Below are positions 42,712 to 51,504 of a DNA stretch of 64,000 nucleotides, in pieces. The position numbers and the translations under genes are program-made. The DNA lies in the NCBI RefSeq assembly GCF_004920835.1, contig NZ_QFHO01000019.1, positions 1 through 64,000 of the forward strand, in the 5' to 3' direction. The stretch's first letter is position 1; the number at the start of each line of letters is the position of its first letter. Below the pieces are notes generated by a model. That model had not been told where the DNA came from. It worked only from the letters and a program-made list of their open reading frames with translations, and searched no databases. Source of the DNA: Stenotrophomonas maltophilia (GTDB taxonomy: Bacteria > Pseudomonadota > Gammaproteobacteria > Xanthomonadales > Xanthomonadaceae).

Positions 42712-42734
42712 GCCCTGCACGGAACGGAAAGAGA

Positions 42735-42765
42735 AAAGGGCCGGGGATATCCCGGCCCTTTTTTT
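42735..42765 (+). terminator. Terminator after entericidin
   Basis: AAGGGCCGGG / CCCGGCCCTT stem with a short loop and a T-rich tail of nine T. Confidence 0.92.
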
Positions 42766-42916
42766 GTGCGCGCGTTCGCTGCAGGGGTTGTGGAAGCGGA
42801 GTGAACCATTCAAGCAGGTGAGTATGCATTTCATTGCGGGTTGACCGGCATTCAACAGCCGCTGCGCGAAGCTGGAGCCACGGTAAGAACGCCGTTGCAA
42901 CCAAGGACTCCCAGCA

Positions 42917-43138
42917 ATGAACAAAGACATCATTTCCGGCAAGTGGTCGCAGCTGAAGGGCAAGGCCCAGGCCAAGTGGGGCGATCTGACCAACGACGAC
43001 TTCGATGTGGCCGAAGGCAATGCCGAGTATCTGGCTGGCCGCCTGCAGGAACGTTATGGCTGGGCCAAGGATCGCGCGGAGAAGGAAGTGCGTGAGTTCC
43101 AGGACGCCGTGAGCAAGGACTACCCGGACTACAAGTAA
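42917..43138 (+). CDS. CsbD family stress protein
   Basis: A 73-residue CsbD-like protein, hydrophilic and highly charged: [20 protein letters not shown] then [20 protein letters not shown]. The family is induced by general stress in many bacteria; molecular role unknown. Start ATG 42917 with GGACTCC-type sequence upstream. Convergent with the secreted-protein gene, with a long hairpin in the gap. Confidence 0.93.
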   Translation: MNKDIISGKWSQLKGKAQAKWGDLTNDDFDVAEGNAEYLAGRLQERYGWAKDRAEKEVREFQDAVSKDYPDYK

Positions 43139-43155
43139 GCGCCTCGGTTTCCCCC

Positions 43156-43198
43156 ACAACACGACGCCCGCACCGTGAGGTTGCGGGCGTTGTGTTGT
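43156..43198. terminator. Bidirectional 17-bp hairpin between csbD and the next gene
   Basis: Arms ACAACACGACGCCCGCA and TGCGGGCGTTGTGTTGT pair at 16 of 17 positions around a nine-base loop. No T run, but it sits between two convergent genes and could stop or stabilise both transcripts. Confidence 0.6.
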
Positions 43199-43211
43199 CT
43201 GGTCGGGAGGA

Positions 43212-44012
43212 TCAGCGCGCCGGCGGGTCCGGCACGTAGCGGTTGGGAAACGCCTGCGGTTCGCGCGGCAGGCGCGACGGCGAATCCACCAGGATGCCGC
43301 GTGCGCGCAGGTTGCGGGCGCTGTCGTAGCGCAGCTGCAGGACCTGGGCCGGGCTGCGGCTGGCGCGTTCGAAGTCGGTATCGCGTACCGAGGACTGTTC
43401 GCGTGCGCCGTGGCCGGTGCCCAACGCTGGCGCCTGCGACTTGCTGGCGTAGCCCTCGATTCGGCTGTTGCTGGCGCTGGCATCGGCCGCTGCTTCGGCC
43501 GCCGGGGCCGGTGCTGGCAGGCCACGGCGCAGGATCGGCTGCGGGTACCAGCGTCGTGCTTCCTCGAACACCGCAACGCCCACCACGCCGATGTTGTCCG
43601 GACGGCCGGTGCGGCTGGCATAGCTGCCACCGGGGCTGCTGAACACGAACTGCGCCACTTCGTCCTGGCTCTTGCGCCAGCCGGTGATGTCGGCGCGCTG
43701 GCCGGGGTTGAGCACGTAGCCGGTCTGCGAGGGATCGGCATCTTCGCCGGAGATGGCGTTGACGCCGTCCACCGACAGCACCACCAGCACCCGGCGCGGG
43801 CTGTCGTTGTACAGGCGCACGGCGTAGCGGTGGCCGCGCTCGCCGGCCACCCAACGCTGGCCCTCGGCGGGGTAGCTGCGCAGTTCGGTGCCGCGGTCGC
43901 GGTCGACCAGGGACATGCGCACGGGGCCACCTTCGTACACCGGCGGCGGCATCGGGGCCGGGCGAAAGCCGGCCAGGGGCAGGATCAGCAGCAGGGGCAG
44001 CAGGCGTTTCAT
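43212..44012 (-). CDS. Secreted protein of unknown function
   Basis: A 266-residue protein with a signal peptide (residues 1-18, LLPLLLILPLAGF). The mature N-terminal domain (about 20-150) is beta-rich: VRMSLVDRDRGTEL, HRYAVRLYNDSPRRVLVVLSV-type strand (conserved D-G-V-N-A-I), GYVLNPGQRADITGWRKS. A low-complexity Ala/Ser linker follows, then a polar C-terminal tail. No cysteine in the mature part. I do not recognise a named family. ATG 44012 is preferred; ATG 44099 adds an unlikely extension. Divergent from trpS by 108 bases. Confidence 0.7.
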   Translation of the reverse strand: MKRLLPLLLILPLAGFRPAPMPPPVYEGGPVRMSLVDRDRGTELRSYPAEGQRWVAGERGHRYAVRLYNDSPRRVLVVLSVDGVNAISGEDADPSQTGYVLNPGQRADITGWRKSQDEVAQFVFSSPGGSYASRTGRPDNIGVVGVAVFEEARRWYPQPILRRGLPAPAPAAEAAADASASNSRIEGYASKSQAPALGTGHGAREQSSVRDTDFERASRSPAQVLQLRYDSARNLRARGILVDSPSRLPREPQAFPNRYVPDPPAR

Positions 44013-44120
44013 CGGGCGTCTCCAGCGGGGTTGCGTGAATGAACGCGCCGCGGGCCCTGACGGGGTTGGTGGCGTGCAAGGTAAACTGGCCCCGTTCATC
44101 GAAGGTTACCCCACGCAGTC

Positions 44121-45413
44121 ATGACGACCCGAGTCCTTACCGGCATCACCCCCTCCGGCACGCCCCACCTGGGCAACTACGTTGGCGCCATCCGTCCGGC
44201 CATCGCGGCCAGCCGCGCCCCGGGGATCGAGAGCTTCTTCTTCCTGGCCGACCTGCACAGCCTGATCAAGTCCCAGGATCCGCAGCGCACCCAGCGCGCG
44301 ACCCTGGAGATCGCGGCCAGCTGGCTGGCCTGCGGCCTGGACCCGGAACATGTGTGGTTCTACCGCCAGAGCGACATCCGCGAGACCACCGAGCTGATGT
44401 GGTTCCTGACCGCCATCGCCAGCAAGGGCATCCTCAACCGCGCGCACGCCTACAAGGCGGCGGTGGACAAGAACCGCGAGGAAGGCGTGGACGAGGACGC
44501 GGGCGTCAGCGCCGGCCTGTTCATGTACCCGGTGCTGATGGCCGCCGACATCCTCATCTTCAAGGCCAACCAGGTGCCGGTGGGCCGCGACCAGATCCAG
44601 CACATCGAGATGGCGCGCGATTTCGCCCAGCGCTTCAACCACGTGTACGGCAAGGAGTACTTCCCGCTGCCGGACGTGGTGATCGACGAGCAGGTGGCGA
44701 CGCTGGCCGGCCTCGACGGCCGCAAGATGAGCAAGAGCTACCACAACACCATTCCGCTGTTCGTGCCGCGCGAGGAGCTGAAGAAGCTGGTGTTCTCGAT
44801 CCTGACCGACTCGCGCGCACCGGGTGAGCCGAAGGACACCGAGGGCTCGGCGCTGTTCCAGATGTACCAGGCGTTCGCCACCCCGGAACAGACCGCGGAA
44901 TTCGCCAAGGCGTTCGCCGCCGGCATCAGCTGGGGCGATGCCAAGCAGCAGCTGTTCGAGCGCATCGACAGCGAGCTTTCTCCGCTGCGCGAGCGCTACA
45001 ACGCGCTGATGGCCGAGCCGGAGAAGATCGAGGCGCTGCTCAAGCGCCGTGGCCAGCAGCTGCGCGAGCAGCTGGCGGCACCGCTGCTGGACGAGCTGCG
45101 CCATGCGGTGGGCCTGCGTGACCTGTCCACCGCGGGCGACATCGCCAGCGAGGACGCTGGCGTGGCCCGCGTGGCACCGCCGCTGTTCAAGCAGTACCGC
45201 GAGAAGGACGGCCGTTTCTACTTCAAGCTGACCGCCGGTGACGGCACGCTGCTGATCCAGAGCGAAGGCTTTGATTCGCCGCGCGATGCGGGCCAGTTGA
45301 TCGCGGTGATCAAGCAGGCCGAGCAGGGCGACCAGCTGCAGAGCGAGCTGTTCAAGCTGGAAGCCGAGGTGGATGCGGTGCTGGCGGCATTGGCTGTGTT
45401 GCGCGCCGACTGA
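44121..45413 (+). CDS. trpS: Tryptophanyl-tRNA synthetase with C-terminal extension
   Basis: A 430-residue class I synthetase. The HIGH-type motif is GTPHLGNYVGA near residue 13 and the KMSKS motif is GRKMSKSYHN near 199. E. coli TrpS is 334 residues; the extra 95 residues here are C-terminal and end in a beta-rich domain, GRFYFKLTAGDGTLLIQSEG then DSPRDAGQLIAVIKQ, which resembles the DUF1508 (YegP) fold. Longer TrpRS of this kind occur in other gammaproteobacteria such as Pseudomonas. No leader peptide is visible upstream. Confidence 0.95.
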   Translation: MTTRVLTGITPSGTPHLGNYVGAIRPAIAASRAPGIESFFFLADLHSLIKSQDPQRTQRATLEIAASWLACGLDPEHVWFYRQSDIRETTELMWFLTAIASKGILNRAHAYKAAVDKNREEGVDEDAGVSAGLFMYPVLMAADILIFKANQVPVGRDQIQHIEMARDFAQRFNHVYGKEYFPLPDVVIDEQVATLAGLDGRKMSKSYHNTIPLFVPREELKKLVFSILTDSRAPGEPKDTEGSALFQMYQAFATPEQTAEFAKAFAAGISWGDAKQQLFERIDSELSPLRERYNALMAEPEKIEALLKRRGQQLREQLAAPLLDELRHAVGLRDLSTAGDIASEDAGVARVAPPLFKQYREKDGRFYFKLTAGDGTLLIQSEGFDSPRDAGQLIAVIKQAEQGDQLQSELFKLEAEVDAVLAALAVLRAD

Positions 45414-45416
45414 TCG

Positions 45417-45477
45417 GTAGATGCCGACCTTGGTCGGCGCTGTTGAGGGCGGAATGCCGGCCAGCGGCCGGCACTAC
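45417..45477. repeat. Two GTAG palindromes after trpS
   Basis: A GTAGATGCCGACC / GGTCGGC variant at 45417-45438 and a GCCGGCC-type inverted unit ending CTAC at 45454-45477. Confidence 0.8.
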
Positions 45478-45539
45478 CCGCAATCGGCGGCCATGGCATG
45501 ATGTCCGCGCGCCTCAGGCGCGATGACATGGAGTCTGCA

Positions 45540-45842
45540 ATGGCCTGGTTGTCGCTGCTGCTGTTCCTGCCTTGGTTTCTGTTGCTGGGCAGCCTGTACT
45601 GGCTGTTCCCGCGCCAGCCGCGTAGCGCGCGGCGGCGCCTGTTCGATGGTGCTGCCCTGGCATTGGCATTGCTGCTGAGCATCCTGGCGATGCTGTGGGG
45701 CCACCATATCGGCCTGGTGCAGCCCGGCGCCGGCCCGATCTGGCCGCAGGTGCTGGCGGTGCTGTATGCCTATGGAGCTTTCCTGGCAGTGCTGGTGCTG
45801 GCGTTGCTGCTGCGGCCGCGGTTCGCATTGCGCTCCGGCTGA
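45540..45842 (+). CDS. Small membrane protein, unknown
   Basis: A 100-residue protein with three hydrophobic segments (residues 2-21 LSLLLFLPWFLLLGSLYWLF, 33-52 LALALLLSILAML, 70-92 AVLYAYGAFLAVLVLALLL). Basic residues follow the first segment. Start ATG 45540 has GGAG upstream. Family not recognised; possibly a broadly conserved small membrane protein of xanthomonads. Lies alone between two GTAG repeat clusters. Confidence 0.6.
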   Translation: MAWLSLLLFLPWFLLLGSLYWLFPRQPRSARRRLFDGAALALALLLSILAMLWGHHIGLVQPGAGPIWPQVLAVLYAYGAFLAVLVLALLLRPRFALRSG

Positions 45843-45845
45843 TCG

Positions 45846-45918
45846 GTAGTACCGGCCGCTGGCCGGCAACTGCATTCAACTGGCTACACCGAGGTTGCCG
45901 GCCAGCGGCCGGCACTAC
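45846..45918. repeat. Inverted pair of GTAG palindromes
   Basis: Units at 45846-45869 and 45895-45918 (GCCGGCC-type), inverted, separated by 25 bases. Confidence 0.9.
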
Positions 45919-45998
45919 CCGACCAAAGCCGCATCGAACCCGGGCCGCCTGCGCGCCTACCATGGGTGTCTGTTCCCGATCCTGCCAGGTGCGTGCCA

Positions 45999-46931
45999 AT
46001 GACCGCCGACCCCAGCATCCACACCATCGATACCGGTTTCCAGCGCCCGGATTTCGACGCGGCGTATCTGATCGTTGAAAACGGCCGTGCCGCGTTCGTC
46101 GACTGCGGCACCGGCCTGTCGGTACCGGCGATGCTGCAGGCGCTGGCGGAGGCCGGTCTGGGCGTGGAAGCAGTGGACTGGCTGCTGCTCACGCACGTAC
46201 ATCTGGACCACGCCGGTGGTGCAGGCCTGCTGATGCAGCAGCTGCCGAATGCGAAGGCGGTGCTGCATCCGCGCGGTGCGCCGCACATGATCGATCCGAC
46301 CCGGCTGATTGCCGGCGCCACCGCGGTGTACGGCGCCGAAGAGATCGCGCGCAGCTATGGTCGCATCGAGGCGATTCCGGAGCACCGTGTGGTGGTGGCC
46401 GAAGACGGCCACCGCATCGACCTGGCCGGCCGCGAACTGGTGCTGTTGCATACGCCGGGCCACGCGCTGCACCACTACTGCGTGTGGGATGCGCGCAGCC
46501 ACAGCTGGTTCACCGGCGATACGTTCGGTATCTCCTACCGTGAGCTGGACAGTGCGCAGGGTGCTTTCATCTTCCCGACTTCGTCGCCGGTGCAGTTCGA
46601 TCCAGAAGCGATGAAGGCTTCGATCCGGCGCATGCTCGATTACGCGCCGCAAGCGATGTACCTGACCCACTACGGTCGTGTGGAACAGGTGGAGAAACTG
46701 GCCGACGACCTGTTCGAACAGATCGATGCGATGGCCGCCATCGGCCGCCAGTGCGATGGTCGACCGGATCGCCACCGCTGCCTGCTGGCCGCACTGCAGG
46801 CGCTGTACCTGGAACGTGCACAACTGCATGGCTGTGCGCTGGACGATGCCGCGGTGACCGCTGTTCTGGCGATGGACATCGAACTCAACGCCCAAGGCCT
46901 GGCCTGCTGGCTGGATCGCATCAGCAAGTAG
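45999..46931 (+). CDS. MBL-fold metallo-hydrolase
   Basis: A 310-residue metallo-beta-lactamase-fold hydrolase without a signal peptide, so cytosolic. The metal-binding motif is THVHLDHAGGAG near residue 67 (HxHxDH), a second His in LLHTPGHALHH near 157, and an Asp in WFTGDTFGIS near 178. Complete ligand set. Substrate unknown; not a secreted beta-lactamase. Its TAG stop is formed by the GTAG of the following repeat. Start ATG 45999 preceded by AGGTG. Confidence 0.88.
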   Translation: MTADPSIHTIDTGFQRPDFDAAYLIVENGRAAFVDCGTGLSVPAMLQALAEAGLGVEAVDWLLLTHVHLDHAGGAGLLMQQLPNAKAVLHPRGAPHMIDPTRLIAGATAVYGAEEIARSYGRIEAIPEHRVVVAEDGHRIDLAGRELVLLHTPGHALHHYCVWDARSHSWFTGDTFGISYRELDSAQGAFIFPTSSPVQFDPEAMKASIRRMLDYAPQAMYLTHYGRVEQVEKLADDLFEQIDAMAAIGRQCDGRPDRHRCLLAALQALYLERAQLHGCALDDAAVTAVLAMDIELNAQGLACWLDRISK

Positions 46932-46953
46932 ATCCACGCCATGCGTGGATGAC
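46928..46953. repeat. GTAG palindrome supplying the MBL gene stop
   Basis: GTAGATCCACG / CGTGGAT palindrome whose GTAG contains the stop codon of the upstream gene (46929-46931). Same subtype as 19545-19571. Confidence 0.85.
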
Positions 46954-47027
46954 GTTGGCCCAGGCTGCGCCGCGGTGTCACGACCACGTTACACTCTGGT
47001 GACTTCCAAGCTAGCCGTGGTATTGCC

Positions 47028-48689
47028 GTGAATCCGATGCGCGTGTTGCTGCTGTCGTCCTGCCTGTTCGTCGGTGGCCTGGCCCATGCGGCCAACGACC
47101 TGCCGGGTGGCGGCATCGATCCGCAGGCACTGTCGCGCCATGTGCGCGTGCTGGCGTCGGATGAATTCGAGGGCCGTGCACCGGCCACCGAGGGTGAAGA
47201 GCGCACGGTGCAGTACCTGATCGAGCAGTTCCGCAGCTACGGCCTGCAGCCGGGCGGCGTGGACGGCAGCTGGGTGCAGCCGGTGCCGCTGGTGCGCGCA
47301 CAGCTGGATGGCGCGGCCAAGGCCAGCCTGTCGCTGAAGCAGGGCAAGCGCGCGCTGGCCAACGGCGTGGACGTGACCCTGCAGAGCCTGCAGCCGCGCA
47401 AGCGCGTGCAGATCAAGGACGCGCCGCTGGTATTCGTCGGCTACGGCATCGACGCGCCGGAACGGCAGTGGAACGACTACAAGGACGTGGACCTGCACGG
47501 CAAGATCGCGGTGGTGCTGATCAACGACGCCGATTTCGAAGCCGATGCGCCGGGTGCATTTGATGGCAAGGCGGTGACCTACTACGGCCGTTGGACCTAC
47601 AAGTTCGAGGAAGCCGCACGCCGTGGTGCCGAGGGCGTGCTGATCGTGCACGAGACTGCACCGGCTGCATATGGCTGGGCCACGGTGAAGAGCTCGGGCA
47701 CCTCGCCGCTGTTCGACATCGAACGCGGCCAGGCCGAGGCGATGGCCCAGCACACGCCGCTGCGCGGCTGGATGCAGCGCGAGCTGGCCGAAGCGATCTT
47801 CGCCGACGCCGGCCTCGACTTCGATGCCGAGAAGCGCAAGGCGATGCGTGCCGACTTCCGCCCGGTGGCACTGGACAACGCGAAGCTGAGCGTGGATTTC
47901 GCGCTCAAGCGCGAGCAGGTGGTGACCCGCAACGTGGTGGCCAAGCTGCCTGGTGGCGAGCATGCCGACGAGGCGGTGATCTTCTCTGCGCACTGGGATG
48001 CCTTCGGTATCGGCCAGGCCGATGCCAAGGGCGACCGCATCCGCCGCGGCGCGATCGACAACGCCACCGGCGTGGCCACGGTGCTGGAACTGGGTCGCGT
48101 GTTCGCCGCCGGCCCGCAGCCGCAGCGCACGCTGTACTTCGTGGCCCTCACCGCCGAAGAGAAGGGGCTGCTGGGCGCCAGCTACTACGCCGCGCACCCG
48201 CTGGCGCCGTTGGACAAGACCGCTGCAGTGCTGAACATCGAGATGTTCAGCCCGGATGGTGCGACCCGTGACATCGCCTCGTGGGGCAAGGGCCGGGTCT
48301 CGCTGGAAGGCGACCTGGAACGCGTGGCCAAGGCCCGTGGCCGCGGCTACAGCCCGGACCCGAACCTGGAAGCCGGCTTCTTCTACCGTGCCGACCACTT
48401 CGCCTTCGCCCGGCTGGGTGTGCCGGCGATCACCATCGGCCCGGGCCTGGACAAGCTGGACGGTGGCGTTGAAGCCGGCCGCGCGCTGCGCGAGAAGTAC
48501 TTCGCCGACTGCTACCACCAGGCCTGCGATGCGTGGACGCCGAGCTGGGATCCGAGCGGCCACGCCGCCGATACACTGCTGGTCTACGACCTGGGCGCCG
48601 AGCTGGCCAACAGCCGCCGCTGGCCGACGTGGGAGAAGGAATCGGAGTTCCACGGCGCGCGCGACAAGAGCGAAGCGGCCCGCCGCTGA
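47028..48689 (+). CDS. Secreted M28-family zinc aminopeptidase
   Basis: A 553-residue exported peptidase. The signal peptide is residues 1-23 (LLLSSCLFVGGLAHA). A PA-like insert covers roughly 140-260 (VFVGYGIDAPERQWNDYKDV onward). The M28 zinc ligands are present: FSAHWDAFG near residue 320, AIDNATGVAT near 345, catalytic TAEEKGLLGA near 378, and a distal His in ADHFAFARLGVPA. GTG 47028 is the start; ATG 47037 is also possible. Probably releases amino acids from periplasmic or external peptides. Confidence 0.92.
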   Translation: MNPMRVLLLSSCLFVGGLAHAANDLPGGGIDPQALSRHVRVLASDEFEGRAPATEGEERTVQYLIEQFRSYGLQPGGVDGSWVQPVPLVRAQLDGAAKASLSLKQGKRALANGVDVTLQSLQPRKRVQIKDAPLVFVGYGIDAPERQWNDYKDVDLHGKIAVVLINDADFEADAPGAFDGKAVTYYGRWTYKFEEAARRGAEGVLIVHETAPAAYGWATVKSSGTSPLFDIERGQAEAMAQHTPLRGWMQRELAEAIFADAGLDFDAEKRKAMRADFRPVALDNAKLSVDFALKREQVVTRNVVAKLPGGEHADEAVIFSAHWDAFGIGQADAKGDRIRRGAIDNATGVATVLELGRVFAAGPQPQRTLYFVALTAEEKGLLGASYYAAHPLAPLDKTAAVLNIEMFSPDGATRDIASWGKGRVSLEGDLERVAKARGRGYSPDPNLEAGFFYRADHFAFARLGVPAITIGPGLDKLDGGVEAGRALREKYFADCYHQACDAWTPSWDPSGHAADTLLVYDLGAELANSRRWPTWEKESEFHGARDKSEAARR

Positions 48690-48693
48690 GGGG

Positions 48694-48770
48694 GTAGTGC
48701 CGGCCGCTGGCCGGCAACCTCATGAACCTTCGGAAAGACGGCGTGGTTGCCGGCCAGCGGCCGGCACTAC
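48694..48770. repeat. Inverted pair of GTAG palindromes
   Basis: Units at 48694-48717 and 48747-48770, inverted, 29 bases apart, directly after the M28 peptidase stop. Confidence 0.9.
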
Positions 48771-48951
48771 CGACGCCGGCGCAGCATGCGCCCCAGCTGG
48801 CGGCTGCGAGTGCTGCCAGATAGCAGGCCACCATCGTGCGCAGGCCAATGCCGTGGCTGCGGCCAGCGTCGCCGCGATTCACATCAGTGGCGTGGCGGAA
48901 GACGCAGCGGCCACCGGCATTGCACCGGTGGCCGCGATCATGACGGCGCGC

Positions 48952-50286
48952 TTACTTGCGGGTGCCGTCGAGCCAGTTCGGGCCCTTGTTGGTGAGGAAG
49001 AACACATAGACCACCAACGATACCGCGATCGTCGCGGTGACGTAGATGGCGAACCAGTCCACGTGGCCGGTCTTCAGCGCGCCCTGGTACAGCAGCGGGG
49101 CGGTGCCGCCGAACAGCGAGTTGGCCAGTGCATAGCCCAGGCCCACACCCAGTGCACGCACGTGGGTGGGGAACAGTTCGGCCTTCACCACCGCGTTGAT
49201 GGAGGTGTAGCCGGTGAGGATGACGAAGCCCAGCGCGAGGGTCAGGAATGCCAGGGTGGCGTCATGCTGGTGCGGCAGCTGGGTGATCAGGTACCAGCTG
49301 TACAGCACGCCGCCGACGCCGAAGAACACCAGCAGGGTCTTGCGGCCGATGATGTCCGACAGCCAGCCACCGACCGGCTGCAGCACCATCAGGAAGGCCA
49401 GCACGCCCAGGTTGATCAGCGTGCCGGTCATCGGATCATTGGCGGCGAAGGCACTCTGGATCATCTTCGGGCCGTTCACCGAATAGGTGTAGAAGGCCAC
49501 GGTGCCACCGGCGGTAATCAGGAAGCACAGCAGCAGCGGCCGCCACTGGTGCACGAACAGCTCGTACATCGAGCCGGACTTCTGTGCCTTGCCCTCGCGT
49601 GCCGCCTCGATGGACGACTCCGACAGCGACTCGTCCATGCCACGGCGCAGCCAGAACACCACCACCGCCGCGATGCCACCGATGCCGAAGGCGATGCGCC
49701 AGCCCCATTCGGAGATTTCCGGCTTGCCCCAGAAGGTCAGCATCAGCAGCAGGGTCAGCTGGGCCAGCACATGGCCACCGACCAGGGTGACGTAGTGGAA
49801 GGAGGACAGGAAGCCACGGCGGCCGGGGATGGCAGCCTCGGACATGTAGGTGGCACTGGCACCGTACTCGCCGCCGGTGGCGAAGCCCTGCAGCAACCGC
49901 GCGAACAGCAGGATCACTGCCGCCCAGATACCGATGCTGGCGGCGGTGGGGGTGATGGCGATGAGGAACGAGCAGGCCGCCATCAGCGTGACCGACACGG
50001 TCAGGGCCTGGCGACGGCCATGGCGGTCGGCGAAGCGGCCGAAGAACCAGGCGCCGATCGGGCGCATCAGGAAGGTTGCCGCGAAGATCGCCCACACGTA
50101 CATGGTGGAGTTCTTGTCATCCGGCGAGAAGAACTGCGATTCGAAGTACACGGCGAATACCGAGTACACGTAGACGTCGTACCACTCCACCAGGTTGCCG
50201 GCGGAGCCTTTGAGGGTATTGGAGATGGAGCGCCGCAGCGCGGCGCCGTCGGTGCTGGGGACAGCGGAATGGGACGTGGTGCTCAT
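48952..50286 (-). CDS. MFS transporter, metabolite:H+ symporter (MHS/KgtP-like)
   Basis: A 444-residue major facilitator with 12 predicted membrane segments. MHS-family signatures are GNLVEWYDVYVYSVFAVYF at the N-terminus, the loop motif GRFADRHGRRQAL near residue 85, and GFATGGEYGASATYMSE in the middle. Homologues import organic acids such as 2-oxoglutarate or osmolytes such as proline/betaine; the substrate here is not fixed by sequence. Convergent with the M28 gene through a GTAG repeat and about 180 bases of featureless sequence. Confidence 0.9.
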   Translation of the reverse strand: MSTTSHSAVPSTDGAALRRSISNTLKGSAGNLVEWYDVYVYSVFAVYFESQFFSPDDKNSTMYVWAIFAATFLMRPIGAWFFGRFADRHGRRQALTVSVTLMAACSFLIAITPTAASIGIWAAVILLFARLLQGFATGGEYGASATYMSEAAIPGRRGFLSSFHYVTLVGGHVLAQLTLLLMLTFWGKPEISEWGWRIAFGIGGIAAVVVFWLRRGMDESLSESSIEAAREGKAQKSGSMYELFVHQWRPLLLCFLITAGGTVAFYTYSVNGPKMIQSAFAANDPMTGTLINLGVLAFLMVLQPVGGWLSDIIGRKTLLVFFGVGGVLYSWYLITQLPHQHDATLAFLTLALGFVILTGYTSINAVVKAELFPTHVRALGVGLGYALANSLFGGTAPLLYQGALKTGHVDWFAIYVTATIAVSLVVYVFFLTNKGPNWLDGTRK

Positions 50287-50598
50287 CCGGGTGGGAATCC
50301 TCGATGCGGCGCTTCCGTGCGGGAAAGATCGGTGCCAGCCGCGCGCGGGGCGCTTGCGGCCAGCCTCCTAGGTAATGCATCCCACGTCAACGCCGGGTGC
50401 CGAACGAGCGGGCGGGGAATGGGACCGGACAGGGTGACAGCGGGCGCCAGACGGGCCTATAGCTAAATCGTCGTACGCCCTTTCGCGTCCGGCACCCGGG
50501 AAGATCGCCCATCCGAGTTGCAGTGTGTTGAAAACCGGGGTTATTTCAGCCGGCCGAACGTCCTAGAATCCGCGTTCCCCCGGCCCCTCTGGTGCGTC
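50287..50598. other. Divergent intergenic region, no gene
   Basis: About 310 bases between the MHS transporter and the EamA gene. A TAGAAT at 50564-50569 may be a -10 element for the downstream gene; no matching -35 is clear. I see no other structure. Confidence 0.4.
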
Positions 50599-51504
50599 AT
50601 GTCGGCTCCCCCTGTTCCGTCTGCGGCTGCCCCCCGGGGTGGCCTTGTCGCGTTGGCGCTGCTGCTGGTCTACGTGGTCTGGGGGTCGACCTACCTGGGC
50701 ATCGCCAAAGCCCTGCACGGCGGCGCGCTGCCGCTGACGATGGTCTCCGGCAGCCGCTTCATCATTGCCGGTGGCCTGATGTTCCTGGCCCTGCGCCTGT
50801 TCTGGAAGATGCCGAACCCGACTCTGCGGCAGTGGCGCAACCTGGTCATCATGGGCGTGACCATGCTGGTGCTGGGCAACGGCATGGTGGTACTGGCCGA
50901 ACGCGAGGTGTCTTCGGGCCTGGCCGCCACGGCGGTGGCCTCGGTGCCATTGTGGATGGCGCTGTTCTCGGCGCTGCGCGGCCAGCACGCCAGCAAGGGT
51001 GAATGGCTGGGTATCGCCGTCGGCTTCGTCGGCGTGGTCTGGCTCAATGCCGGCAGCAGCCTGACCGCTTCGCCCACCGGGCTGGTGCTGCTGCTGATTG
51101 CGCCGATCGGCTGGGCGTTCGGCTCGGTGTGGGCGCGCGGGCTGGACCTGCCGGGCCCGTTCATGACCGCCGCCGGTCAGATGCTCTGCGGCGGCGTGCT
51201 GCTGGTGCTGATCGGCCTGGCGGTTGGCGAGCGCCCGACCACGCTGCCCGACACCGGCGGCCTGCTGGCGATGGCCTACCTGTGCGTGTTCGGGTCCATC
51301 GTCGCCTTCACTGCCTACGTGTGGCTGCTGCAGAACGTGCGCCCGGCACTGGCGGGCAGCTATGCATACGTCAATCCCGTGATCGCGGTGCTGCTGGGCG
51401 CCGCATTGAATGGTGAACGCTTTGGATGGCGGGACTTCCTCGCCATGGCGGTGATTCTTCTGGGTGTGGTGGTGTTGACGATGGCGAGGACGCGAAAGAA
51501 ATGA
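50599..51504 (+). CDS. EamA-family drug/metabolite exporter (YedA-like)
   Basis: A 301-residue inner-membrane protein with ten predicted helices in two EamA repeats. YedA-type signatures: LVYVVWGSTYLGIAKALHGG at TM1, SRFIIAGGLMFLALRLF, and the second repeat with VAFTAYVWLLQNVRPALAGSYAYVNPV-type sequence (conserved YVNPV). Exports amino-acid-like metabolites in related bacteria. ATG 50599 chosen; overlaps rarD by four bases. Confidence 0.9.
   Translation: MSAPPVPSAAAPRGGLVALALLLVYVVWGSTYLGIAKALHGGALPLTMVSGSRFIIAGGLMFLALRLFWKMPNPTLRQWRNLVIMGVTMLVLGNGMVVLAEREVSSGLAATAVASVPLWMALFSALRGQHASKGEWLGIAVGFVGVVWLNAGSSLTASPTGLVLLLIAPIGWAFGSVWARGLDLPGPFMTAAGQMLCGGVLLVLIGLAVGERPTTLPDTGGLLAMAYLCVFGSIVAFTAYVWLLQNVRPALAGSYAYVNPVIAVLLGAALNGERFGWRDFLAMAVILLGVVVLTMARTRKK

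Noticed and set aside
45999-46931. MBL-fold gene as a beta-lactam resistance gene
   Set aside because: No signal peptide, and motifs match general MBL hydrolases rather than L1-type beta-lactamases.
1826-48770. Regularly repeated short palindromes considered as CRISPR repeats
   Set aside because: Spacing is irregular, units are inverted pairs rather than direct repeats with spacers, and no cas genes are present. They fit SMAG/REP elements.
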